From Bigelowiella natans CCMP2755 (taxonomy: Eukaryota; Cercozoa; Chlorarachniophyceae), in the NCBI GenBank assembly GCA_000320545.1, contig ADNK01002595.1, positions 62,001-126,000 of the forward strand: a stretch of 64,000 nt of DNA, in the 5' to 3' direction. A program made the position numbers and the translations under genes. This document shows, in pieces, positions 13,509-27,431 of the stretch (its first letter is position 1; each line of letters starts with the position of its first letter). The notes under the pieces are model-generated. The model was not told where the DNA came from and did not search any database. It saw only the letters and a list, made by a program, of their open reading frames with translations.

Positions 13509-14164
13509 CTCTCTCTCTTCCCTCAGACATGCACAGATTCTTCCACATTCGCTTTACTAAAATGATATAGCAAATACGAATGGAAGCGAGTACATGTAGC
13601 TGTCATCATCGCTCACACCTTTGTTGCACCAAAGGCTATACAGAGGATTCGCTGCTTAGAAATCGGTCATGCGGATCTATACCGCGACAACCAAAGACTA
13701 AAGACCTCTATCGTTATCGCTCAGAACACGATACGGAGGTAATGTGAAGTACTTGGAAATATACGAAGAAATCCCTTCTTGCAGGATACAATATATTCTA
13801 AAGACAGGATGCACAGATTAGAATATGCAACCTTGATTGAATATAATAGGGCGCAGCCGAGGGAGCAAAAGCGAATCCAGAGCGCGGAAAGGAGATTTCA
13901 AAAGGCGCTCCGTGCGAGCAAAGACCGGGTGAGGCTGACACAAGGAGGAGGGGTCTCGTTTAAGAGGGTGGGGGTGGGGTTATGAAACGCTATCTTTCGA
14001 TGCATGGCACTTTTCTTCGTTTATCATTTTGTAAATTTTCTCTGATTATAACAGGATGGAAAGGAGAAAGACCCTGTAGCTGCGTACAAGGGATTCAAAC
14101 AGGCAGCAGCCGATGGACATACGCGTAGCATGTGAGCAGCATCATAAATAAAACGCGAGTTCCT

Positions 14165-14200
<36 letters not shown>

Positions 14201-14481
14201 CCCATATGATCACGAATCTTGGTGTTCTTCTGCATCAATAGGTACCATCTCGCCATCTGCTACGAAAATGGATTCGGTATTAGGAAGGACATGTCAAAGG
14301 TCGATTTTCATGAAGGGGATGAAGATCATTGAGGGGGGGGGTGGATGATTACACACCAATTCCTATCTCTTTCCAGGCATTTAAGTGGTACGAAATGGCC
14401 GCGCTTCAGGGAAACTTCAGAGCGCAAACAGAGGTGCACCCGATGATTTGACGAGAGAGAAGGCTTGTGTTGATGCATGCA

Positions 14482-14518
<37 letters not shown>

Positions 14519-14720
14519 CGGCTTCATGATCCAATAAGTCTTTGTTTGTGATCGTTTCGTAGGTGGGGTACTTCTATCGCCATGGAATTGGAGTGAAGAG
14601 AGACGATTTCATGGCTGTGGAATGGTACAACAACCGCGACAACAACGAGGAAGACGATGATGGTTGCGATGATGATATGATGATGATGCTACGGTAGGAT
14701 TTGCGATAGCGTTGGTGGAA

Positions 14721-14757
<37 letters not shown>

Positions 14758-15042
14758 TGCTTCTATCATCCAGGTATACACGCGCTGCAGAAGCAGGACA
14801 TTCTGTGGCGCAGTATAATTTGGGACTTCGATTCTTGGACGGAAAAGGTACAGTTGTTTTCTTCAAATCTGCTATAAATCTGCTAAATTATAGAGTCTTG
14901 ATATAGGGTTGCGTGAGCCGAATCGCGAGAAAGCAGTTTATTGGTTGAAAAGAGCGGCCTTGCAGAAGGTAAGATGTGCTTCTAGATCAATTGACAACGT
15001 ATATTATATATGCATATATAAATATATATAATTATCTATTTA

Positions 15043-15074
<32 letters not shown>

Positions 15075-15193
15075 CACGTCTTCTTATTATGGAGGGACGG
15101 GTTTTATTTTAGCCCAATTATCATGAATTGTGCAACTTTTAGGATAAAGACGCTTGCAAGAAGCTCCTCAAAATGGGAATAGTAATCTCATGA
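9376..15193 (+). CDS. U-box E3 ligase fused to ankyrin and Sel1 repeats
   Basis: About 800 residues in roughly 28 short exons. Exons: 9376-9393, 9476-9530, 9658-9712, 9791-9863, 9952-9988, 10074-10102, 10235-10285, 10432-10634, 10819-10904, 11067-11100, ~11265-11312, ~11434-11747, 11915-12190, 12268-12358, 12551-12583, 12740-12800, 12929-13010, 13135-13197, 13302-13370, 13571-13738, 13785-13928, 14055-14131, 14242-14299, 14377-14433, 14563-14624, 14774-14847, 14907-14968, 15143-15193. Exons 1-4 spell a U-box: CAITQLIMENPAVAADGF, then IERWLRTHDRSPMTNMAL, then LPHKFLNPNRSLKTQI. Ankyrin repeats follow (NDRLLHFAARCGAVKTVSYL, YAETPLHSVL, GLTVLHLAAK, CTALHLSVEAGNKHAVEMLL), interrupted by an acidic linker. 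Next is a charged helical stretch, then about three Sel1 repeats (YHLAICYENGFGIRKDMSK, AQYNLGLRFLDGKG). U-boxes bind E2 enzymes to ubiquitinate targets; the repeats would select partners (inference). Weak joint: phase between 11100 and 11450 is unresolved. The exons at 13302 and 13571 are also less certain. Confidence 0.85.
10904..10947. repeat. (CT)n microsatellite starting at an intron donor
   Basis: The intron begins GTCTCTCT, so the repeat abuts the 5' splice site of the ankyrin exon ending at 10904. Confidence 0.9.
13469..13504. repeat. (CT)n microsatellite in intron
   Basis: CT tract within the intron before the exon at 13571, followed by a CCTCAG that could also act as an acceptor. 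Confidence 0.9.
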
Positions 15194-16200
15194 GCAGCTC
15201 GCATTATGGCAATTTTAACCGCAACTAGCATTATTCATGGAGGGATGTATACTGTGACATATAAGTCTCGCATATCTGCGTATAAAGTTCATCTATGTGC
15301 ATACAACCTTTGTGTCTGGTGACCTTAAGGAAAAAAAACCTTCTTTCAATATATATTCGCGAGCTCACGACGATTGGTTTTCATTTGAAATGCTGAATGA
15401 TGGCAGCATCGTGGCTGTGCTGCCTAAAATTAGAGTCAATGGTTCGTATGCACAGCCAAACTCTCTCAGAGCATCTACTGCCAAGATGAGAGCCTTGTGC
15501 AAGGAGCTGGCGTGTGTGATGAACTGCACTTGTGCGAGCTGTGTTGTGTCATTGTGGTGCATGGATGTCACCACCTGCTGTGGATCATCGGCACATTGTC
15601 AAGAAATATTCACTGACATTGCCGTGCAATTTAAACTCTTCCTGGGACATGTGCCGCAAATGCACATTTACTGCTATACTGCTGTATCAACATTTTTGCA
15701 AATTTCACATTGTACGCACATTAGCGAAGCGCCTGCATGGCTAATGTCACAGCGATACGCGAGATTCATGTACTAACGATGCGAAAAGCAAAGGAAATGA
15801 TGAGTGAGCATGCATGCACAGCTAGCGCTTCAAGATCTAAAGAGCTACGTGCAACTAGATGTATTATCTTGCTGCTGTTCGATTCCCGCTTATTATACGG
15901 TTGCTGCGGCAGCAAGCACAGGTATGCGGAATTATAGTACTATTGATGTTCATACAATAGCGGCATCGTGCAAAGAAGATGTAATAGTATTTGTTCCTCT
16001 GATTTTATATTGATTTTCCTAGAGCTTCTTAAGCAAAGTGGGGTAGTTTTCTAGAACCTGAACCAAAGTATTAAAGTATAAATCTAGTGCATAACTGTTA
16101 ATTATCTACACCTCTGTGTACAGTCATAATGCAACATAGAAATGTCTGTTGGTGTTCTGCATGATTTCAATCGCATATCCATAAAAACATAGGGCAAACA
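15194..16200. other. Intergenic between convergent genes; one doubtful reading frame
   Basis: Lies between the 3' ends of the U-box gene (+) and ASADH (-). It is free of microsatellites, unlike the introns. A frame of 159 codons at 15297-15776 (+) has no recognisable domain, is Cys- and His-rich, and its codon choice does not favour it over the other frames. I treat it as unproven. The stretch may be 3' UTR plus spacer. Confidence 0.45.
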
Positions 16201-16736
16201 TCACCGACACGATAACTTATGTAATGAACCCTCTCTCCGCACCTCTTCTGCAATCTGCACTGCATTCAATGCCGCACCCTTCCGGATTTGGTCTCCGGCG
16301 ACGAAAAACTATGTGGGGGAAGTAAGGGGCATAGGACAAGGGGGTGGGTTAAATTGGATAAGTGGAAAGGGGGAGATAATGATGAGATCCATACTACTTT
16401 TCACTTCTACTATCTATCATCACGTAGTAGTACCTCGAGACCATAGCCCTCAGGCTGGCTCAAGTCTCTTCGCATTCGTCCAACCAAAATGTCATCCTTT
16501 CCTGTTGTTTCCAAACAATCAGTTACAACGCAGCAGCAAAAGGAGAATAGGAGAATCAGAGAATACATCAATGAATATGTCAAGGTCGATGCATATGAAG
16601 ATGTAATTATTCACACTCTTGTATTATATGCATATGTGAGTGCGTATGTTGTTGTTTGATCATACTAAAGTTACCGGAAGCATCGAGAGGTTCAGGGAAC
16701 TTGTTATTCTCTCTACACACACACACACGAAGAGAG

Positions 16737-16781
<45 letters not shown>

Positions 16782-17087
16782 CTCAGAATCACAAACGCAT
16801 TAACCTATTAATACAAAAGATAAACAAAGCATTTCACAAAAATATTTAGTTACACAAAATTAACACCTGTCATCAACGACAGTAACTCCAGGAGACTTTG
16901 AAAGGATCTCGAGTGCCTATGTACATAGTTCATCTTCATCATCATCATCATCATCATCATCTCATTATCATAATCACCACTCATCATCCTAATCAGCCAA
17001 ACACCACCTCATCTTCGTGCATTGGTGACTCAAGCGTGACATTGATCGCCTCACAGTGAGCTCGAAGCACTAAATAAACAATGGGCG

Positions 17088-17127
<40 letters not shown>

Positions 17128-17134
17128 AGGAGAA

Positions 17135-17176
<42 letters not shown>

Positions 17177-17529
17177 ACTACTATCTATAGATTTAAAGAA
17201 ATATATGTCTATCTATATTAAATATATGTATCTACAACAAACCATACTAGCATTGACACCGATGGTGACAATTGGAAAGTCGCAACTACTTGTGCTGCAC
17301 GTTCCCTCCTCCTCCTCCTCTTATTCTCCTTTATTCTATTGAACTACTCACTGCATCATCTACATCTCTATCTAGCAAGATACCAGGAACTCGGATACAC
17401 GTCGCCGTAACAGCAATGTCAGGGGCTGAGAAGATCTTCTTTGTCTCCTTCACCATCTTCATTTCCTCTTCGTTATATCCTATACGCATTGTATGTGGCC
17501 GTTGTGTTTAAATATTATATTTATATAAA

Positions 17530-17587
<58 letters not shown>

Positions 17588-18055
17588 ATGTGTGAAGTAC
17601 AAATATTTTATATTGAAGCAGCCACCTGTTTCTTCGATCGGGGAATTATGCGAAAATAGGTTCCAAATGTACCTAATGAGAGGGGGCAGGGATCATAAAC
17701 ATTTAGCTAATATGGCCCGAGCATAGACGATAATATGGGGGAATGAATAAGGATTAACTGTCTGCCAAAGATGTCCTGTGTGATAGGATCTCCCGCTACC
17801 CAATCCTAGTTAACGTCATCCACACAAACAAGCAAACTAAACAACATACACACACGGGATAATAATGACTTGCATGCCCCATGTATGCACTCGCACAATG
17901 TATACGACGAGGAGGAGGAGGAGGAGGAAGATGATGATGATGATGGGGAGGGAAGTGAATGCATAGAAACCTATACCTTCTCTACCTAAACACAACAAAG
18001 AATATCATGATGCTATTACACCTTAGCTTGTTGTTCAAGCTCAGCCATTGCCTAA

Positions 18056-18088
<33 letters not shown>

Positions 18089-18862
18089 CAATGTGTTATA
18101 TGCTGCCTAGCTGCATTATTGAGCACAGAACTCGGTTTAGGATAGAAAGGGATGATGTCAATACCTGCGCTCCGGCACCACTTGCAGCCTTGTAGTATTA
18201 TCGGATTGCGAAAAGGATGATCGAGAAATTTGTAGATGAAAAACCCACAAGAATAACACCGATAAAATCAATAAAACGTTGAAGCAGATAATAGTGATCA
18301 TCATAGGGATGAATCCATACCCCCCCCCCCCCCCCGCCTCTCCCCCTCTCAAAGCAGCACCGTCTCTAATTCACCTGGTACGTAGATACGACGACACGCT
18401 TACAGTTGGCTTTCTAGAAGTATAAGGGGGGGGGGGGGCGGGACAAAGGCAGTATTACGAGGAGGAAGATGATGATAATATCGTTAATATTCTAAAGGAG
18501 AGAAAGAGAGAGAGGAGGAAAAGCAGCAGCCTCTTCCTCGGTCTTATCACCTGGTGTAGTGGCCACACAACAGTGTTCATAATGATGGTGGAACAGTTCG
18601 GGTTGGCGATGATCATAGAGTCCTCCTATAGGGTGGTATATGATAGCATTCTTAAAAGGTATGCCTGCTGCTGCGTTATGTTTCACTTAAGAGGAAGACG
18701 AAGAAGAAGAAGAAGAAGAAGAAGAAGGAAAAACTTACTGCATCAGGAATAGCCTCTGCGTTCACCTCTGATTTGTGTATAATTATCGACTTATAAACAT
18801 CTTGTGAGAGTAGGAGAAATACGCATTAATGGACATGTATTTAAACTTAGTGCACACACACA

Positions 18863-18893
<31 letters not shown>

Positions 18894-19554
18894 GAACATT
18901 ATTAAGCTATGCATCATACGCTGGTCGCCGTTTCCTTTTCGGTGAATATTCTACGCATAACCGGTGTTATCATTATTGTTTACCAGGGACAACAAGCGGG
19001 CACTTGGGGTCCATTCGAAACGCAGATGAGTTGTCAATCACCTGAGTTGATAACATACATCACAGCTGTTATCGTTTATTCTTATCCCATGATACGCACA
19101 AACTACCAGCTACGAACATGCTCCTATCTAAGACTGCGCTGAGGAGCTTAGAAGCGCTCTCATTTACGTCTTTTTTCTTCTGATCGTCTTCTCTCCCTTT
19201 TCTATGACTCCTTCTGTTGTTCTAATCCTTGCTGCTTATGTTGGCGCTTCATTACCAAGCAACCCGCTTTTCCTGCAGCCGGCCCGAATTCCTTTGACTA
19301 ATAAATGGATAGTGATAGATGGTGGAATAACAATGATGATAGTAGATGATGATGATAATCAATGATCATCGATTTTAGATGAAGGGCCATTTAGTACGTC
19401 ACATGCACATGCACACACAAAATTATAGGTACATCAAATACACATATGCAGAGCTTACCTGAGATCCTCCAGCACTAAAGAAAGCAATATCAACGTCGCT
19501 GAATGAGTCTTGATAAAGGCGGGATAAGAAGAACACGGTCATCAATACGATTGC

Positions 19555-19591
<37 letters not shown>

Positions 19592-20269
19592 TATATACAT
19601 GCTTGTAGATCCAGAAAAGAGGGGGGGGGGGGGGGAAGGAGAGAACATGGCAAATATAAGTGAAAATAGCGTATCATCACCTTCTGTAAGCTCCTCGACG
19701 GTCAAGTTCTCTCCTTTAAATGGAATCTGAGCATCAAATCGGTCAGACCCAAGTAGTCCGCGATCGATAATAACAAAGATAGCACATGGCGGTGTTTGAA
19801 CACGCGACAAAGGGAGATGTGACGTTCATCACGGCTCTTTTTACTTGTTTTCCCGCCGATCTGGCAGATGCGAGTAATTTCAAATTTTTCAGGGGAAATT
19901 TGCGCTCATCCAACAACTCCAAGAGTTCCTACATGTGATTGGAATGGTACTACATTAGATTGATATATGTCCCTTCCAGGTATTGAATGTCAAGAATCAT
20001 GCCCATAACAAGTAAGATTATGCTGTTGGTAACGGTGTACAATCCATAAATTTACGATTTACGACTTTTTGGTGGCGTTTCATAGTCTTAAAGGTTTCAG
20101 CTTGCCAGTGTGTAAACGCACCTGGCCGACAGCGCCTGTAGCTCCAGCAATAGCGACAGTGACTGAGTGGTAGCACACATGATTAGATGATGCTTCTATC
20201 TTGTTCATTCTTACATTTTTATCAAGAATCTGTAATTCTTTTACCAGGAGCTGTAGAGAAGGCACGTTG
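16201..20269 (-). CDS. asd: Aspartate-semialdehyde dehydrogenase (5' exons incomplete)
   Basis: Reduces aspartyl phosphate to aspartate semialdehyde for Lys, Thr and Met synthesis. Minus-strand exons follow the family order. AFSTAP then [14 protein letters not shown] (NADP-binding loop, about 20160-20125) come first. [20 protein letters not shown] (about 19900), [16 protein letters not shown] (about 19700), [12 protein letters not shown] (about 19470) and [20 protein letters not shown] (about 19010) follow. Then come [23 protein letters not shown] with the catalytic Cys (about 18600) and [15 protein letters not shown]. Next are [16 protein letters not shown] (about 17650), [16 protein letters not shown] and [21 protein letters not shown] with the catalytic His (about 17040) and [16 protein letters not shown]. 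The end is [21 protein letters not shown] and [20 protein letters not shown], with stop at 16201-16203. The N-terminal FSTAP piece looks like the tail of an organelle presequence (inference; plastid likely). The start codon was not located; it is probably between 20270 and 20660. Confidence 0.93.
16747..16780. repeat. (GA)n microsatellite in ASADH intron
   Basis: GA on the plus strand, therefore CT on the sense strand of the minus-strand gene; a second such tract lies at about 17093-17122. Confidence 0.9.
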
Positions 20270-21120
20270 CTGTGAAAGAAGCACGGACTGAGAACACAAA
20301 CAACTGCACATCAACACATTGAATGCCGGCCGTAAAACTGCGAATGAAATCACAAAAAATACTCTACAAGGTTGTGTTTTGGGATCGATCGTAGCGTCTT
20401 TGCGAGAGATGGAGTACGAAGCATCGTGAATGATAAAAAAGGGGGGGGGTCGCAGAGAAGCGGCGCGGTAGGGTATCGGTCTCTCGTTTGGCTATGATAG
20501 TAAGCGCTAGCTTCCTTTCCTTAATCCTCATACATATATAAAGAACGCAGGACATTTCATTGAAAAAGTTCGCCAAAGTGCGAGGAATTTTCAAAAACGA
20601 TCACGCAGTGCAACCTCGGAAGATTCTGGGAAGGCTGAATCTTCAATTACCCTGCAAACATCGTGCTTTTTCTTTCCCACCAAATTATAGGCTCTTGTCG
20701 CGCTAGTGGATGCGTCGCTGCCACGTGTCAGCAAACTTACACAGTTGGAAGATGCGACTATATATATTACATGTCGTAAAGTAAAAATTTAGATCATTTA
20801 ACAACAAATTGTAACATCCAGACAGTTTGCGTCTACGTCAACAAATTTGTGATGTCGCACGTGTATCATCTAGCAAATCGGAAAGAACAAAAGTGTCCGA
20901 AACTGATCTAGATTCATAGATCGTAAGAGTACGAAGCCGGCGTTTCGTTCCGTAACTGTCGTAGACCAATCGCAAATTCTCTATTGCTGTATTAATAATT
21001 AGACAAATTTCCAAGCCAAGTTTGACCATCAGATGATAGATTCCCAAATTTTCAACCAAGCGTCGCTCCCCTCTTCCTGGTAATAAGCACCTGTCTGGGC
21101 TCGGGTGAGGGGGGGTGCGA
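20270..21120. promoter_or_regulatory. Divergent region of ASADH and the large channel gene
   Basis: Holds the missing 5' exon(s) of ASADH on the minus strand and the promoter of the plus-strand gene starting at 21121. It is nearly free of microsatellites. I could not place a start codon for ASADH; an ATG on the minus strand at 20661 with a GT donor soon after is one candidate. Confidence 0.4.
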
Positions 21121-23892
21121 TGGAGGGCGTATTAGGCGACTTGGAACCGCTCGAAAGGCTCAGCAAGCTGCTTAGCGAGTTTGAAGGTCTGAGCATTTTT
21201 TTCCTGCATCCCCCTTTTTGACAATACGGTACACTCTATCTATCCAAGACGAAGTTAATTCACAATGCCATTAAGATAATGCCTCTGAGCAATGCAATGG
21301 TGATGGTGCAGGCTATTCAGTATTGCGATTCCACTGGAAGCGGCTTCTTGGCCGTATAAAGGGCATTAAAGTTCAGCCTAAGGACTATGAGAGCGTCCAG
21401 AATGAAATATATGGAGTCCTCGAGGAGGTTAGCAAAATGATCCGGATTCACAAAATCTAAAGTTACAACATGCCATGATTGAACAATGTTTTCGATTCTC
21501 TATCACGCCCCGTTCCTTTCTCCCCTCCACCCGATTTAACCCAGCACCGTCATCCACATTTGATATGCATGTCCGACACCCCCCCCCCCCCCCCACACAC
21601 ACATCTCTATATATGTGTGTGTGTGTTTACACATATATGCTTTTATAAAATGTGCAGAGTATTCTAGTATGGAAGAAGTTGAAGGATCCAGATGAGGTTG
21701 TTAAACAGTCTATATGCACTATAACGAATGCATATCCCTCGAGTGGTTATTGAGCCGATGGTGTAATGGCGCCATTGTTGGATATCTAGTGACTCTGTTT
21801 TTACAACTGCGTCGTAAATCATAATCCGTTCTATTTGTATTCCCTTCGACTTTTAATCGAAGTGGCTGCTACCCCAAGAACATACACCAAACTCACACAA
21901 CCTTTAGCGGAAATGGGAAGGAGTACGGAGGGACAACATCCCGGATTCGAAGGTAGAGGGCGACGAGACAAATACAGACGGCAAGGATAATGAGCCTCAT
22001 GCAGAGATAGGAAGGAATGAAGAGGTACAAAAGAATTAAAAATGCGTAAAGTTGAAAAGAAATCGACTTTTGCCAGTACATAACAAATTCAATTATTTAT
22101 ACTTCTCTACTTCAATACGCACTTGCTTTAGATCGATCCAGTGTCAGATCAGGACAGGATGATAGTTGAAATTGAATACACGGAGTTGAAGGTGATTACA
22201 CCTCGCAGTGATGGGGAGAGGAGCTGTAGCGTGGAGAGAAATATAATTTTCATGTATTCTAAGCTTTGATATTCGGATTGGCACCATTTCTAATGATCCT
22301 AACCATCATTGGGGTGTACCATTTTTTTATTGGTAGTTGCACAGGATACTATACACGAGGCCAGAAGAGTTTTTCAGCGTCGGAAAATTCCAGAGAAAAG
22401 TAATGCATTCTTCTACTTCAGAGCTTGTTATCCCTCTTCCTCAATAGAGTCGTGACTGTTTTGCATCCACCTCAGGTTATCTCCGAGTTTCCTAATCCGG
22501 AGGCGAAGATGCCAATCTATGGAAGTCAGTACTGTAACTGTTGTTTTGCACCGTTGCTGGGATATCTACTGCCAGTATGATTGAGCAGACCGATGATGCC
22601 AAATAATAGTACAACGATTGATAACTTGACCGACAACTCAGGTCGTAACAACTTTCATGCTGTGCTGTTCTGGGCAAGGCATTTCGGTGTGCGCGACATA
22701 GTGGATACAGACACCCTATCACTCAGTTTGCACCTAGAGCTGCTCACCCAGACTAGCAGCGACAGCTTCTCGGCGGGGGAAGGCACATTCGAGGCCATTG
22801 CTGACAACAATAACCCTGTTGCTGTGGACGAATGGCAAAGAAAGAAAAACCCTGTATCGGTTCATCCGTCTATATTAAAAAGGATGGTTGAGTCACTCCA
22901 TCCAAAGGGCTTTCGAGTTAAGAACGCTGGAGTCAGGTTACCTTACAGGGCGGAGTTCGGTGTCGGCAAGATCCACATATCGCTTGCACAGTGGGTAGCG
23001 TTGACCAAGCTCTTCAATCCGAATCCGTAAGTCGCTGACCTTCTTCATCACAGTTTGATTACTTTGCGTATATTCTACATGTTATGATTGTAAACCCCCA
23101 ACCCCCCCCCACTTCTACTTCTCCAATGATACTGTCTAGCTACTGGAACATCGTTTCGATGGTGGAGTGTATGTCGGATGTAGTCGATATGAACGGCACG
23201 CGCTATCCATGGGTTTTTCTCTCCGGTATGAGTCAGAACGACCTCAACGCCATCCTGCGTAAGCATCGTTACTACTGTGCGGCCACACTCTCCTCAAGAT
23301 GGTGATGATACCTTTTCTTTAAGATCAATAGAAGAGAGTCCCATTTATGTGAAGGGCATTTTCAGCAGAGGGGTTATTAGGTTTTTTTTATAAAAAAACA
23401 CTCCCATTATGTGCGCTCAGCATTCCTACAAACTCGTGTAGTAGCGTTAAAAAAACAAGATCAAGTTTCAACAACATCATCAATCCTAGTCGTCGGCATA
23501 ATCACCATCACCATCATCAACAACAACAACAACAACAGCACCATGAAACCACCAAACCGCTATCATATTTTTTTGTCACGATGCCTCTTCTGTCAATTAT
23601 CGTTCTTATCAGTGCAAACATTGTGATACGGACACCTCATGGAATTCAAAACACCAAAGGAGAGTCATCATCCACTGTTCTTGACCTGCGAGACACTGTC
23701 GATTTGAAGCAGGAAAGTGTTCGTCAGAAGTTAGTCGCGTCTCTATCCACCGTCCATCGTAAATTCCAAGAGTCTACTACCGACCTTAAAAAGTAAGTAG
23801 CGTGTTAAAGTCACCCCCCGCCCTCTCCCCCTCTTTTTCTCTCTCTCTTCACCAATCTTTAAACATGTGCACACACACAAAATGTGTGTGTG

Positions 23893-23934
<42 letters not shown>

Positions 23935-24436
23935 TTATTTATACAGCGTTCGCAAACATGTACTACGTGTGCTCTCATTACCTCCCTCTAATCAGATCAA
24001 ATAGTATTACATTATTAACATCGAATTATTCTTTGCTGCGAAAGGGACAAAACCTTCTCGATTACGGACTTGATCCGGCAGCAAGAGATGCTTAAAGTTG
24101 ACGGAATAGAATGGCAAAAACCGCTAAATGGCCTCGACGAGTGGCAAAAGCCTTCCTATAGACCGTCGTCGCGTGCCAACTCACTTCCCGATGAAATGTC
24201 AAGTAAGTACTAGGAAGGGAAAATCTTCAAAGAAATAAGAAGTCCCCTTATTGTGTCTGGTGTGCGCTTGTTGATAATTTTTGACGACATACATAGGCAG
24301 CGTAACGCAATTCCACATATCTCCTCGTAGCCAGCAACTTCTGAGGATAAATACCAATGGACGCCACAGTCGCCCCACCTCCAGCGGGTACACTGCAGTA
24401 GTTTAAGTCTGTGTGTCTGTGTGTGTGCATGTGCGC

Positions 24437-24467
<31 letters not shown>

Positions 24468-25216
24468 AAATTTTGAGATAACATCAAACATTTAATTAAC
24501 GTTGGAACGTTGGTTTCGTGGTGTGTGTTGTGTGTGTGTTGTTTACGCACTTAAGGGGTGCCACCGAAAGCCGCCATCACTTCTTCAAGAGGGTTCCCAG
24601 CTCCAAGGTCGAGAGTGGAGATGAGACGCTTCTTGATAGCCTTGAAAACACAATTCTCGGGCTATTTTCGCGCTATCACCGTGTGGCCAACGAGTGTGAA
24701 GCTGCGGAGAATGAGCTGTCCGGGTGCCACGATAATGCAGAACGTCTAGACCTCCACCTGAAGGCGCTTCGAAAGCGAAGGGACGCTACTGATAAGAGGG
24801 TCTCTCTCCCCCCCCTGTCCTAACCTATTATTTCTCCTACCCTTAACACGTACAAACGTAGATCAACATTATCAGCTCCAACATAATAATACCGCAACTA
24901 CGACTCCTCTTCTATCATCACTATTATTACGTGTTGTAGGTAACCGAGGCCTTTGGGCGGTTTTCGCAATCACAAGAAGAGCTCAGGATAGCGGAGGGAC
25001 GCGTTGAAACCTCACGTGCGGCTGTTTTAGCCGCCGCAGAGCGAATTCAAGAAACCAAGATGAAGCGAACCAGAATTTCAAACGTATGTAGGAACAATTG
25101 CAGCATCAGTATCATTATATGACTACGCCGTGTCAATATTTGGACGCCAGAATCTGCTTCTTTATTCTACTGATATTATTATTCCTTCTAATCTCTTTCT
25201 TGATGCACCAAGCAAG

Positions 25217-25253
<37 letters not shown>

Positions 25254-25901
25254 TTTACATATGTAACATTCATAAGGTCACGGAGAAAATGCGGCAGGAG
25301 TTGGAGCAAGCGAGGCGTAGTGCACAAAGGGCACGTGCTGCTGCTGCGCGTGTACGTATTGTGAAGCGGCAAAGGTCTAATCTCACCATGCAGCTGGAGG
25401 AAATCAAAGTCCAATTAAAGAAGTACCGGGGGGAGAGCAAAATGGCGGTTGTACGGAGTAAAAGGGCACTTCCAGCTCAGAGCAGCGGCGTTGTATCACC
25501 CCCTTCACATGCATTTAATCAATCCCCAGCAGCTTCGCGCTTGCATTCAGGACGATCTCCACGGGAGAAACACTCTCCAGGAGTAAATAGCAACAATAGC
25601 CATCGCATGCAAGAACTTATTGAGATGCAGAGCATACAGGAAGGTACAGTGCATGCTGATAATGATCACAAAAATGTAATGATAGTAGTAACAATGGGAG
25701 GCGCTGGTGAATGTAAGAGATGGGATCTTGCAATGCTTCCTTCCGTTGATTCACATCCATTTCGTTTCCCTTAATGCCGTGGAACAAGTCCAAGGAAAGA
25801 GCAGACACACTCTCAATAGAGAGGGGAAGAGAGGGTGAATAGGGGGGCGAAAGGGGGGGGGTAAGTAATGCCCTTTCCATCGATATACACTGACACACAC
25901 A

Positions 25902-25940
<39 letters not shown>

Positions 25941-26609
25941 TCACATACACTGAAACAGAGGACGAGATGACGCCTCGCGACTCTGATTTTGTCGCTTCCA
26001 TCAAGAAAAATCTGAAAGATCACGAGCAAGTTCATGAAGAGGTGATGGAGAAAGCTCAGCAGGCAGAACGTGAATGGGCGGAGATTGTCAAATCAGCCAG
26101 GGCCTCGCCTCAGAACAAGAACCCCATTATCAGCAATCGTAATGAGGACGGTGATGACAATAAGCATGATCCAGAAGAAGAAGCAGCGACAGTGAGATCT
26201 CGTCTTCCTCCTGCATTGACGGTTCTCACGGACGGAGAAGAGAGCAAGAAAGAAACAACAAGAACTGCTTTGACAGAAAAGAAAATAACGGTTAGCGAGG
26301 AAGATGGATTGGAGAATTCCGAGAATGACTCTGATGACCCTGTCGTCAGCTTCTATCTCGAGAAGGCAAAGGGCAATGAATCGTACGAATACTTCATCTT
26401 TTCTTCTCTCGCTCTTTCAAATTCTTGCTAACGAAACGAAATCCCTCGAGCCCAATACCCAAATTTGCTATGCTTTCTATGATACCAGGTACATGCAGCA
26501 GCTCTCTCAGAGGCTTCATCGCACGGAGGCAAAGACCAAAGAGCAACAGAAGCGATTGGCTCAGGATGTTCAATCACTTGAGTCGAAGCTGAAAGAGCTC
26601 GAGTAGCTG

Positions 26610-26648
<39 letters not shown>

Positions 26649-27391
26649 TATGTGTGTGTGTGTTGTGTGCACCGTCATAATTAGCATCATGATATTGTAA
26701 TCATCCCTTCCTCTTCAGGTCTAAATTGATGGATGATACGACTCAGCGAGACAGCGTCTCTTCGCTCAAGCAGAAAGCTCACGATGATGCTCGTGAATCT
26801 GCGGATGAGATAAAACGTATTCAGGTCTCCATTGTAGAGCACCAGCTGCGCAAGAAGGCCAACGAAGAATCCCTAACCAAAGCAAAAAAGAAAACCAGGA
26901 CCTTGCAAAGGGCGCGACAAGTAGCATTGCAACTCTGCAACGAATGCGTGGATCAACTCTCTGTGACAACGGTGCGAGTATTTAATGACGCGTGTGGGGT
27001 ACGTTCTTTCGCTAGCTTATCTACTACTGTCGGTTAGTTTTCTTACACAAAATAGAGAGAGAAATGGAGATGCAGGTTTCTGGTCGCTGCTTTTACTTCA
27101 TATTATCATACTTCACTATTGTCTAATTATCCTACTATTCTATTCTTTTACATAATTTCCCCCTCAGGATTTCCAATCTCTCTCCTCCTCTTCCTCCTCC
27201 TCCCAAGACGTTGTGCGTGTATGCTCCGTGTTTTTATCGCTGATATCGCAGTTGCTGGCCTTGTCACCAGATAGTAGCTATAGACAATTTCTGCAAAAGT
27301 TTCTTACATACAAACGATGCGATCTTTCTCTCCTCCCACTCCTCACGCCAAAGAACATCGAACGGTAGTACTCATATTCAACACCTAATAC

Positions 27392-27431
<40 letters not shown>

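Noticed and set aside
14625-14693. Acidic Asp/Met-rich insertion inside a Sel1 repeat of the U-box gene
   Set aside because: A donor at 14625 gives a normal repeat (AVEWYTRAAEAGHS) in phase; the insertion is a GATGATG tract in the intron.
15297-15776. 159-codon frame after the U-box gene
   Set aside because: No domain, no splice context and no supporting codon pattern; kept only as a note in the intergenic entry.
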